NCBI RefSeq assembly: GCF_002196515.1
Contig: NZ_CP018835.1
Coordinates: forward strand, 2,790,001 to 2,854,000
Direction of reading: 5' to 3'
DNA length: 64,000 nucleotides
Source: Vibrio gazogenes
GTDB taxonomy: Bacteria; Pseudomonadota; Gammaproteobacteria; Enterobacterales; Vibrionaceae
The position numbers were made by a program, and so were the translations under genes. Of this stretch, positions 27,277 through 35,749 are shown piece by piece. Within the stretch, counting starts at the first letter, position 1; each line of letters begins with the position of its first letter. The notes below the pieces were generated by a model, which did no database searches, was not told the origin of the DNA, and saw only the letters and a program-made list of their open reading frames with translations.

Positions 27277-29034
27277 TCAGCGCTCTGCAAAGTTTTTATT
27301 GATGATATCCAGCAGCTCATCCCCGAAAGAGTTCGGATTCAGCATGTTCTGTACGCCAAGGACGAATTTCCCTTCTCCCGGATCCATTTCAGAGGAAAGA
27401 TGTCTCGATGACACAATAATATCGGTGGTTGCCAGCTTGGATTTGTAGTCAGACACCGCACAGGAATCCATCACATGCGGAATGCCTTTTTTCTCCAGAT
27501 ATTTACCGATCTTCATTTTCATCATCATGGAGGAGCCCTGACCATTCCCACACACCGCGAGAATACTGACCGGGCGTTGTCCGTAGTGGGCTTTCAGAGC
27601 CTGTTCTACCGCTTCGAGGACTTCAGGCTCTTCGCTGATGTCAACTGTGCCCTGAGCATCTTCTTCTGCCCGCAGACGTTTTGATGCGAAGAACATATAA
27701 ACGGCCGCCAGTCCGATCAGTGCGAAGAAGAACAGTTTCGATATCGAGAGCCCTTGCATAATCGGTGGGAAAACTAAGGCCCAGTCAGCCATTCCCATCC
27801 AGGCATTGAACGTGACACCGTGCTGGCTGAATAAGTGAATCGCCCATGCAGAACCAACCACCTCAATGATACCCATCACAAAGCAGATCTTCATCACGGC
27901 CCGCCAGCCGCCGAAGTGGTTCGCAAACACACCGATCGTGGCGTTGGAGAAGAACATTGGAATAAAGCCGGGAATAATCATGATTGGTGCATTGAAAGCG
28001 AGCATTGCTAATACCGCAGTGAACTGCCCGATGGCACCCCACATAAACCCAAATACCATGGCATTGGGAGAAAAGGCATAGATAGCCGCACAGTCAATCG
28101 CGAGTACCGCATTCGGAATGACACGTTCAGAAATCCCTTTGAAAGCTTCGGACAGTTCGGCAACGAACATCCGCACCCCAGCCACAATCACCTGAATGGC
28201 AACCGCGAATTTCAAACCGGTTTCAAGAATGTAAATTGTCCAGTGGGTTTTTCCGGCCATCGCCTGGAGGTTATCAAGACCAAAAGAGAGCAGGATAATG
28301 CCGAAGAACACTGTCATGACAATCGCGGTCGCGGCAATACTGTCGTGGAAAATGTGGAGCCAGCCGGGAAGCTTCAGATGATCGACGCTGTCATTTTTGT
28401 CCCCGAGTTTGTGGGCAACTTTGGTGGCAATCCAAGAGGCGACTTGCTGTTGGTGACCAATGGAGAATCCGGCCCCGCCAGTTACCGCTTCGGTTGGTTT
28501 AAACATGATGTTTGACGAGATACCCCAGTACAGCGCCATCAACACCGCGGAACAGAGCACGGTTTCCCACATACCAGCGCCTGTAATCAGGTAAAAGACA
28601 GCAATCAGACCGGCTTGTTGGAACATAATATGTCCGGTCAGCATGATGGTCCGAATGCCGGTATAACGGCGAAATAGCACCAACACAATATTAATTGCCA
28701 GCGCCAGTAATACCGCATAGCCGACCCATGAGTACCGCTCGCCCATGGTCTCCATGGTGGCCATCATCGTCGTGTATGGGTCAATCACCGAACCTGTCAG
28801 TCCGTGGTATTCCGAGAGTTTCGCGATCACGGGCTTAAAGCCTGCGACCAGTGTACCTGCACCGACCTGAACCAGCATAAAACCAACGATGGTTTTAATT
28901 GATCCTTTCAAAATGGTCGTTGCATCTCTTTTTAGCAACCAGTAACCGATGAGAGTAACCAAACCGAGGAGTAACGGGGCTTTGGTCATCACTTGGCTGT
29001 AAAAAATATAGAAGATGTTATACAAGAACTCCAT
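27277..29034 (-). CDS. ulaA: Ascorbate PTS permease, fused IIC-IIB (UlaA-UlaB)
   Basis: 585-aa membrane protein that imports L-ascorbate and phosphorylates it to ascorbate 6-phosphate. Residues 1 to about 450 are the UlaA/SgaT-type IIC channel ([26 protein letters not shown] is characteristic); residues about 485-585 are a UlaB-type IIB domain with phosphocysteine Cys495 in [11 protein letters not shown]. In E. coli these are two proteins; here they are one chain joined by an acidic linker ([16 protein letters not shown]). First gene of the minus-strand ula operon, divergent from ulaR. Confidence 0.94.
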   Translation of the reverse strand: MEFLYNIFYIFYSQVMTKAPLLLGLVTLIGYWLLKRDATTILKGSIKTIVGFMLVQVGAGTLVAGFKPVIAKLSEYHGLTGSVIDPYTTMMATMETMGERYSWVGYAVLLALAINIVLVLFRRYTGIRTIMLTGHIMFQQAGLIAVFYLITGAGMWETVLCSAVLMALYWGISSNIMFKPTEAVTGGAGFSIGHQQQVASWIATKVAHKLGDKNDSVDHLKLPGWLHIFHDSIAATAIVMTVFFGIILLSFGLDNLQAMAGKTHWTIYILETGLKFAVAIQVIVAGVRMFVAELSEAFKGISERVIPNAVLAIDCAAIYAFSPNAMVFGFMWGAIGQFTAVLAMLAFNAPIMIIPGFIPMFFSNATIGVFANHFGGWRAVMKICFVMGIIEVVGSAWAIHLFSQHGVTFNAWMGMADWALVFPPIMQGLSISKLFFFALIGLAAVYMFFASKRLRAEEDAQGTVDISEEPEVLEAVEQALKAHYGQRPVSILAVCGNGQGSSMMMKMKIGKYLEKKGIPHVMDSCAVSDYKSKLATTDIIVSSRHLSSEMDPGEGKFVLGVQNMLNPNSFGDELLDIINKNFAER

Positions 29035-29144
29035 ATCTTTACCCCTAGATATATTTCTATTTGTCGTTAGATGTAGGTCAGAGTGATTCCGTCAATGTGA
29101 TATGCAGGAATCGATTTGTTTTGCTCACGGAATAGACTTTAAAA

Positions 29145-29188
29145 AATCATTTATAATCATTCAATGATTGTTTTTGATTGTATTGATT
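29145..29188. promoter_or_regulatory. Helically phased AATCA/TGATT array, ulaA side
   Basis: Two AATCA half-sites at 29145 and 29155, then TGATT at 29165, 29175 and 29184: spacings of 10, 10, 10 and 9 bases. The array lies about 110-155 bases upstream of the ulaAB start. DeoR-family repressors bind repeated half-sites, so this is a candidate UlaR operator; binding is inferred. Confidence 0.6.
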
Positions 29189-29342
29189 TATATCAATTTT
29201 ACATGGAAGCAGGTGCGACAAATGCTACGCTGATCACTTGATAGAATTAATAATTCATTAAAAACAATAACTTATATTTTGAGGTTGCCTAGTGTTTAAT
29301 TTTTCATCTGAATTGTTTGACATCAAAGAGGATGATTAATAG

Positions 29343-29386
29343 AATCAAAAAAAATCAAATGTAATCATAAATAATCACATTGTGAT
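29343..29386. promoter_or_regulatory. Helically phased AATCA array and ATCACA dyad, ulaR side
   Basis: Four AATCA half-sites at 29343, 29353, 29363 and 29373, exactly one helical turn apart, the last running into the dyad ATCACA-T-TGTGAT (29374-29386). The array ends 17 bases before the ulaR start, ideal for autorepression. Together with the ulaA-side array about 200 bases away it could support a repression loop. Confidence 0.6.
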
Positions 29387-29402
29387 GAATAGGATGATGC
29401 TT

Positions 29403-30158
29403 ATGAATGAAGTCCAGAGACATCATGGCATTTTGTCTTTGTTAGAAGAGAAACAATCGATCAATGTGTCTCATATTATCGATGCCTTTCACGTTTCTCC
29501 GGCAACTGCCCGACGCGATATCTCAAAACTTGATGAACTCGGTAAACTGAAGAAAGTTCGCAACGGGGCTGAACGGATTGTTGGCAAAAAGAGAAGATGG
29601 ACACCACTGAATATCGATAGTACCGAGCACTATCGGGAGAAGTCTCTCATTGCTATACGCGCGGCTGAGCTCTGCCAACCGGGAGATAGTGTTGTGATCA
29701 ACTGTGGTTCGACGGCATTCATGCTGGGGCAGCAGTTATGCGGGCAGGATGTTCAAATCGTAACTAATTACTTTCCTTTGGCAAGCTATCTGATCAACGA
29801 AGATCACGAAGATGTCATCATTATCGGTGGTCAATACAATAAAGCGCAGAATATTTTCCTCAATCCGGCACCGGATGCATTGGGCGGTTATGCCGGGCAT
29901 TGGATGTTTACCAGTGGTAAAGGTCTGACGGAAAGCGGATTGTATAAAGCGGATATGTTAACCGCCGTTGCAGAGCAGCAGATGTTGGAACAGATCGACA
30001 AGCTGGTTGTGGTGGTTGATAGCTCCAAAGTCGGTCAGCGAACGGGCATGTTATTTTGTCCGACCAGCAAAATCGATATGGTGATTACCGGTAAAGATGC
30101 ATCGCCAAAGGTTGTGAGTGCATTAGAGGCGCAGGGGACACAGGTCATTCTGGTCTAG
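29403..30158 (+). CDS. ulaR: DeoR-family repressor of ascorbate catabolism
   Basis: 251-aa DeoR-type repressor: N-terminal helix-turn-helix with SPATARRDISKLDELGKLKKVRNGAE, nearly the UlaR signature, and a sugar-phosphate-binding C-terminal domain (INCGSTAFMLGQQL; VVDSSKVGQRTG). Of several in-frame starts the ATG at 29403 has AGGA 8 bases upstream and gives MNEVQRHH, matching known UlaR. In E. coli the repressor responds to L-ascorbate 6-phosphate. Located between the ulaAB operon and ulaG. Confidence 0.93.
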   Translation: MNEVQRHHGILSLLEEKQSINVSHIIDAFHVSPATARRDISKLDELGKLKKVRNGAERIVGKKRRWTPLNIDSTEHYREKSLIAIRAAELCQPGDSVVINCGSTAFMLGQQLCGQDVQIVTNYFPLASYLINEDHEDVIIIGGQYNKAQNIFLNPAPDALGGYAGHWMFTSGKGLTESGLYKADMLTAVAEQQMLEQIDKLVVVVDSSKVGQRTGMLFCPTSKIDMVITGKDASPKVVSALEAQGTQVILV

Positions 30159-30190
30159 TCGCTAACGCGCTGAATCGATCACCGCTCTGA

Positions 30191-31351
<1,161 letters not shown>

Positions 31352-31369
31352 GTCATCTGATGCAATCTT

Positions 31370-31389
31370 GCCGCCCTGTGATGGGCGGC
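31370..31389 (+). terminator. Hairpin after ulaG
   Basis: GCCGCCC / GGGCGGC stem with a 6-base loop, 18 bases after the ulaG stop. The downstream sequence TTGACG is only weakly U-rich, so termination may be partial or Rho-assisted. Confidence 0.5.
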
Positions 31390-31536
31390 TTGACGAAAGA
31401 ACGAGTCTTTTCAGCCATGTATGGCATCCGAAAAATGCAGTCAGCCACAATATCGGCAATATCATTGTGATAGGCTTATATCTTTGGCCTGATGACTGTT
31501 TGGTCATCAAGGATCGCAGATAAGTAAGGAGCGATC

Positions 31537-31842
31537 ATGAAGGTGGTAGCCGTAACCGCATGCCCGACCGGAATTGCCCATACCTATATGGCTGCCGAGC
31601 AGCTGCTCAAAGCCGCCGGTCACCGTGGTGTGTCAATCAAAGTTGAAACACAAGGGGCAATGGGAATTGAAAATGAGCTGACCGTTGCGGATATTGTTTC
31701 AGCGGATATTCGCATCATTGTGTCTGATATCGAAATTGAAGAGAAATCCCGTTTTAAAGGGTGTCAGGTCTTTCATTTCTCGATTGAAGACGTTTTGATC
31801 AATGCTGAACAAGTTTTAGAAACTTGTCTGAGAAAAGTATGA
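31537..31842 (+). CDS. Stand-alone fructose-family PTS enzyme IIB
   Basis: 101-aa PTS IIB of the fructose superfamily (FrwB/FryB-like). Phosphocysteine Cys9 sits in the P-loop TACPTGIAHTYMAAEQL. A normal single-domain length. Its stop overlaps the start of the next gene (ATGA), coupling it to the HPr-like/IIA protein. No IIC gene is adjacent; the IIABC permease at 35750 has its own IIB, so this domain may serve a partner elsewhere or act in regulation. Confidence 0.88.
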   Translation: MKVVAVTACPTGIAHTYMAAEQLLKAAGHRGVSIKVETQGAMGIENELTVADIVSADIRIIVSDIEIEEKSRFKGCQVFHFSIEDVLINAEQVLETCLRKV

Positions 31843-32624
31843 TCACCACCCGGATTACGTTTCTGCTCAAAGAAGAAGGGCTGCCGGGCTGGCAGGTCAG
31901 CGCTCTGAAGCAGCTTTGTGGCTATTTCCGTTCCATTTTTGTCTTTTACAATCTGAGCCGGGGAACCCACTCCCGGCTCAATCAGCCTCTCAATGTTTTG
32001 AGCCTGAGAAATCGTGCCGGACATTTGTGCCAGATTGCGATTGAAGGACTCGATGCCGAACTCGCTTGTATGGTGCTCACGGAATATTTCAGTGAACAGG
32101 CCATTCTGATCTCTACTTCACATCGTAAAAATGCTGCCGCAGAGCAACTGTTCGCGACTCATCCGGCGTTTTCTCTGCCGTTTGCGTGTCGCTGGGACTA
32201 TGAAGCCCACTTGAGATTCACCGATAAGCATTCGGCATTGCATTATCTTGCCAAACGGATTGCTCCCGGAAAGCCTGAACAATTACTGGCACAGCTCAAT
32301 CAGCGGGAGAATATCTCAACCACGGCACTCCCGAATCGAGTCGCTTTGCCCCATGTGATGAGTGACGTGGTGGACACGCCGATGGTGCTGGCGATGCCAT
32401 TGGCACAGCCACTGGACTGGCAGTCTGCCGGTTCACCCGTTTCATTCGTGCTTGCTCTGGTTCTGCCGCAGCCGCTGAACCGGAATATTGTGACAGCGAT
32501 GACGCGATTGACCCGCTGGTTGATTGACGATCTCAATGCACAGCTGCTGCTGGATGCCAAACGAGAAGAAACGCTCAAAGGCATTCTGCTCCATGTCATG
32601 GCTTACGATCATACAGAACACTGA
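31839..32624 (+). CDS. Degenerate HPr-like / fructose-type PTS IIA fusion
   Basis: 261-aa cytoplasmic PTS protein. Residues 1 to about 90 resemble HPr (ending CQIAIEGLDAELACMVLTEYF), but the usual GLHARPA active-site motif reads GLPGWQV, so the phosphoryl histidine is replaced by Pro16. Residues about 115-255 are a fructose-type IIA with candidate phospho-His172 in NRVALPHVMSD. The start at 31839 overlaps the IIB stop; a TTG five codons upstream is less likely. The HPr part probably docks or regulates rather than carries phosphate. Convergent with the AraC gene. Confidence 0.75.
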   Translation: MITTRITFLLKEEGLPGWQVSALKQLCGYFRSIFVFYNLSRGTHSRLNQPLNVLSLRNRAGHLCQIAIEGLDAELACMVLTEYFSEQAILISTSHRKNAAAEQLFATHPAFSLPFACRWDYEAHLRFTDKHSALHYLAKRIAPGKPEQLLAQLNQRENISTTALPNRVALPHVMSDVVDTPMVLAMPLAQPLDWQSAGSPVSFVLALVLPQPLNRNIVTAMTRLTRWLIDDLNAQLLLDAKREETLKGILLHVMAYDHTEH

Positions 32625-32630
32625 AATTTC

Positions 32631-33479
32631 TTAATCAAAGCGTGTCCGGTACTCGGAAGGGGTCATACCGGTTTTCGTTTTAAACACTCGGCAAAAGTAA
32701 TTCACATCCTGAAACCCGCACCGTTCGGCAACTTCGCTGAGGCGGAACTGATATTTTTTCAACATGAACTTCGCCCGATCAATTCTGACCCACGCAATGT
32801 AGTCAGCCAGCGTCATGTGTCCCTGCTGATGAAACAAGCGGGAGAGGTGATTGGCAGACAGGCTGAACCGTGATGCGATGGAATCTCTGGTGATCGCCCG
32901 GTGAAAGTTTTCCTGAATATAGATACAAATCCCCTGATAGAGATCTTCACTATGGCTTCTGGCTGAAAGTTGTGGCTGACGGAGAATACTCTGCGTGTAG
33001 GTCAGCAGTGCACAAAGCAGATGCTCATCCATCGGCGATTTTTGCGGCTCTCTGGCCAGAGCGTTGAGGCTTTCCAGAATATTATCAATCGCATAGCCGG
33101 TTCGCATTTGCACACTGTGTTTCTGGACATCATAAAAACCATCGGTGCCTTTGCGTTTGGCAACAAAGCTAAACCCAATCTGACGACGGCCATACAGAAG
33201 GCTGATGACTGAACACTCATCTTCCCAGTCCGGTTTATTCCAACAGTTGGGGGGAATATAAAGCGCATTTCCTGCCTGAATATGAACGACACTGATCCCG
33301 TGCAGTGCATCTTCAATCTGGTTGCAGTAATTGCCTTTGAGGGCGATCTCCAGACGAGGAAAGTTCACCTGATAGCTGAATGGCGGTGGGGTGTGCTGAT
33401 CACCGGCAAACCAGATACGCTGACAGTTGTCCCGCTCATCAATAATGGCTTCAATCAGATGATGAAATACTTGGCTCAT
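32631..33479 (-). CDS. AraC-family transcriptional regulator
   Basis: 282-aa regulator with an N-terminal cupin-like sensor (GISVVHIQAGNALYIPPNCWNKPDW) and a C-terminal pair of AraC helix-turn-helices (DSIASRFSLSANHLSRLF and LSEVAERCGFQDVNYFCRVFKTKTGMTPSEYR). Start has AGGAA just upstream. It lies between the IIB/HPr-IIA pair and the IIABC permease gene; a 22-base motif upstream of it recurs upstream of the permease, suggesting both belong to one regulon. Confidence 0.92.
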   Translation of the reverse strand: MSQVFHHLIEAIIDERDNCQRIWFAGDQHTPPPFSYQVNFPRLEIALKGNYCNQIEDALHGISVVHIQAGNALYIPPNCWNKPDWEDECSVISLLYGRRQIGFSFVAKRKGTDGFYDVQKHSVQMRTGYAIDNILESLNALAREPQKSPMDEHLLCALLTYTQSILRQPQLSARSHSEDLYQGICIYIQENFHRAITRDSIASRFSLSANHLSRLFHQQGHMTLADYIAWVRIDRAKFMLKKYQFRLSEVAERCGFQDVNYFCRVFKTKTGMTPSEYRTRFD

Positions 33480-33760
33480 GATTTCCTGCCGTTATCCATT
33501 GATGCAACGTCGATGACAAGTCGTGCAGTGATCACCATCCATTATTCTGTTCCTGAGCCGTTGTGTACTTTATTAATATAAATATTATTAATACACAGAA
33601 TTTAAATGTCTCATACCGATACAGATCACATTTGAATCATGATGGGCTGCTTTACTTCTCTTTAATATTCAGACGGAAATAACTTTCTCATTATAATCTT
33701 GCTGGTGATAGAAAATATAGTATTGACATTCTTAGTTTCATTACAGTGGAACCACATTTT
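33480..33760. other. AT-rich intergenic region upstream of the AraC gene
   Basis: About 280 bases between the AraC gene (minus strand) and plus-strand genes. It contains the shared 22-base motif at 33623-33644 and the AT-rich dyad TTAATATAAATATTATTAA near 33572. No other reading frame or RNA element is supported. Confidence 0.5.
33623..33644. promoter_or_regulatory. Shared 22-bp motif, copy 1 (AraC gene side)
   Basis: AGATCACATTTGAATCATGATG, identical at 20 of 22 positions to 35504-35525 upstream of the PTS IIABC gene. It contains AGATCACATTT, a CRP half-site (AAATGTGATCT on the other strand), so cAMP-CRP or the AraC protein are candidate binders. Confidence 0.5.
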
Positions 33761-33877
33761 TTGTCTGAAAGATTAAGAGATAAGAGTTGTTACTTATTGA
33801 TTTTAGTGTTTTTTATTGTGGTTATTATTGGTTTTATTTATAATGATTTTTCTGTTTCAGAAGCCTCTTCCACGTAA
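33761..33877 (+). CDS. Possible 38-aa single-span membrane peptide
   Basis: A short frame opening with TTG encodes LSERLRDKSC followed by one strongly hydrophobic segment (YLLILVFFIVVIIGFIY) and a polar tail, ending 25 bases before the secreted repeat protein. A GGA precedes the TTG by 11 bases. The charge pattern (basic N-terminus, hydrophobic core) suits a small membrane protein, but the start codon is weak and AT-rich DNA can yield such frames by chance. Confidence 0.25.
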   Translation: MSERLRDKSCYLLILVFFIVVIIGFIYNDFSVSEASST

Positions 33878-33902
33878 GTGAAATTATATAATAGGATTAG
33901 AA

Positions 33903-35255
33903 ATGAAAATACCTGTAACCATATTGTGCTTTCTCTCTATGTTTAGTTTTTCAGTTGGTGCAGAAGAGCTTGGGAAAAATGACTTATCTTTAATGAGTCG
34001 GATTATTTGGGATTGTTCAACTCTTCCTACCCTGAAATTCCCTCGCCCTTATACGTCAAATGATAGAGAGATCAAATTATTTAAGGATAAGGAAAAAACG
34101 CTCTCGGATACGTTGAAAGAGTTAGAATCCAGCAATCCTGAAGCGTTGAAATCGACAAAAGTTTGGCAGAAGAAGCCATTTGTTGAGGAGCTATCCGAGT
34201 GTCAAAATCGAATTTTTTCAATAGAGAATGAAATATCAAAAGTACCACCCAAAGATGCATTTAAACTAATGGACAGTATTGCAAGACGTTGTACTAGTAT
34301 GCCTAAGTTGGATTTTCCACGCCCTGACCCTTATGCTGATACAGCACTTGATTTATATAAACAGCGTAAACGTTGGTTTATGAAAGACTTGAAAGAGCTG
34401 AAAGAAATGAATCCTGATATGCTGAATTCTGAATATATTATCGGAGGTCAGCCATTCAATGAAACTTTGTCTCATTGTCAGAGTCTGATTGATGTCACAG
34501 AAAGTGAATTAGCAAAAATACCGAGTAGAGATGTTCAGCAAGCTGTAGATAAGGTTCTCTCAAATTGTGAGCTAGGAAAAAAATGGATTGATAATCCGAC
34601 AAGATACAATACCAACTATAGCTATATATCCGATTTATTTTATTCGTATAAAGAGCAACTGGAAAAAATCAGGCAACAAAAAGTAGACATTCTATGGAAA
34701 ACAGATGAACTGAATCAATGTGATGAAGTATTCTCATCAAAGTATGCCGATTTAAAAGCCGCAGAAGAGAAAAAACAGCATGATAGAATGGTTGCAGAAC
34801 GTGCTGTACAAGCTGAAAGAGATGCAAAACAAGCCGAAATAGACGCAAAACGGGCAGAAGCTCAGGCAGAAGCTCAGGCAGAAGCTAACCGAAAAGAACA
34901 GGCTATTCATGATGAAAAAGTAAGGAAAGCAAGAGCTCTAGGTTACAAAGATGTGTTGAAAGGTATGACTCCTTTGATGATCCGACTACGTAACGGCAAT
35001 TTGTCAATTGACGATGCAGAATCATATCTTGTTGACTTGAAATATGATGATGTTTTCTATCTTGATAACATTGTTGATGATTATGTCATTTATTCAAATA
35101 ACCGCACTACGGTGGCCTTGCCGAAATACGATGGACGCTTTTACGATATGGGTTCCTCACTACCTAGACGTGTTTATTCGATTGAGGGTATGGAAGAATT
35201 TGTTACTGTATTAGGTGATACTAGGCAGGTTCTAGTTTTAGAAGAATCTTTCTAA
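33903..35255 (+). CDS. Secreted protein with three 92-residue cysteine repeats and a coiled coil
   Basis: 450 aa, not recognised. A signal peptide (cleavage near VGA-EE, residue 20) sends it to the periplasm or outside. Three tandem units follow: Cys38/Cys100, Cys130/Cys192 and Cys222/Cys273, with corresponding first cysteines exactly 92 residues apart. Units 1 and 2 share CxxxPxLxFPRP ... NPxxLxS ... PFxExLxxCQ; unit 3 is diverged and 11 residues shorter between its cysteines. Residues about 280-335 are an Ala/Glu/Lys/Gln-rich coiled coil, and the last about 110 residues are a mixed globular domain. AGGA precedes the start; a strong terminator follows. It interrupts a PTS gene group and is AT-rich, suggesting insertion. 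Confidence 0.8.
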   Translation: MKIPVTILCFLSMFSFSVGAEELGKNDLSLMSRIIWDCSTLPTLKFPRPYTSNDREIKLFKDKEKTLSDTLKELESSNPEALKSTKVWQKKPFVEELSECQNRIFSIENEISKVPPKDAFKLMDSIARRCTSMPKLDFPRPDPYADTALDLYKQRKRWFMKDLKELKEMNPDMLNSEYIIGGQPFNETLSHCQSLIDVTESELAKIPSRDVQQAVDKVLSNCELGKKWIDNPTRYNTNYSYISDLFYSYKEQLEKIRQQKVDILWKTDELNQCDEVFSSKYADLKAAEEKKQHDRMVAERAVQAERDAKQAEIDAKRAEAQAEAQAEANRKEQAIHDEKVRKARALGYKDVLKGMTPLMIRLRNGNLSIDDAESYLVDLKYDDVFYLDNIVDDYVIYSNNRTTVALPKYDGRFYDMGSSLPRRVYSIEGMEEFVTVLGDTRQVLVLEESF

Positions 35256-35330
35256 CGAAATGTTTCTAATCGACGGAATTGGAACAAAATTCAATATCTG
35301 TTTTGCATTAGAATCAGACACTTTCTAACT

Positions 35331-35390
35331 TCTGCATCTTTCAATGATGTGGGGATTCCCCATTCATTTGAAGATGCAGATTTTAGTTAT
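35331..35390 (+). terminator. Terminator of the cysteine-repeat gene
   Basis: Long hairpin with arms 35331-35347 and 35364-35380 (TCTGCATCTT pairing with AAGATGCAGA) and an inner GGGGATTCCCC loop stem, followed by TTTTAGTTATT. Confidence 0.75.
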
Positions 35391-35503
35391 TCAAATCAAA
35401 AATTCAATGTGCTACACCATATAAAGGTTGATTAAGCCATTGCTTGTATATAAATGTGATTTTATATAAATAGAACGGTCTATTTCATGTCATCGTTGGG
35501 CTT

Positions 35504-35525
35504 AGATCACATTTAAATCATCATG
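35504..35525. promoter_or_regulatory. Shared 22-bp motif, copy 2 (PTS IIABC side)
   Basis: AGATCACATTTAAATCATCATG, about 225 bases upstream of the PTS IIABC start; near-identical to 33623-33644 by the AraC gene. Candidate CRP or AraC-family site linking the two genes. Confidence 0.5.
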
Positions 35526-35646
35526 ATACAATCCTCCAGTAAATGCATTTTTGTTTCACTATCAACTGACGGAGACTGTCACCACAATACTCTAGTTACC
35601 ACTATCTCCCTTATTTTCGAAGGACAAGAGTGACAGGTGACAAGAA

Positions 35647-35696
35647 TTACGGGGACACACACCGTAAATGTCGAGTTTCTTATGGGGACAGACACC
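35647..35696 (+). repeat. Two GGGGACA(G/C)ACACC motifs in the PTS leader
   Basis: TTACGGGGACACACACC at 35647-35663 and TTATGGGGACAGACACC at 35680-35696, in the region between promoter and PTS start codon; a third copy occurs at 58950-58966. Such GGGGACAGACACC strings resemble REP-type elements mobilised by RAYT transposases, a comparison from memory. Confidence 0.45.
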
Positions 35697-35749
35697 TATT
35701 CTTCCCCAATGAAGCGGACAGTGGCAGACAGAATGAACGGGGAACGAAA

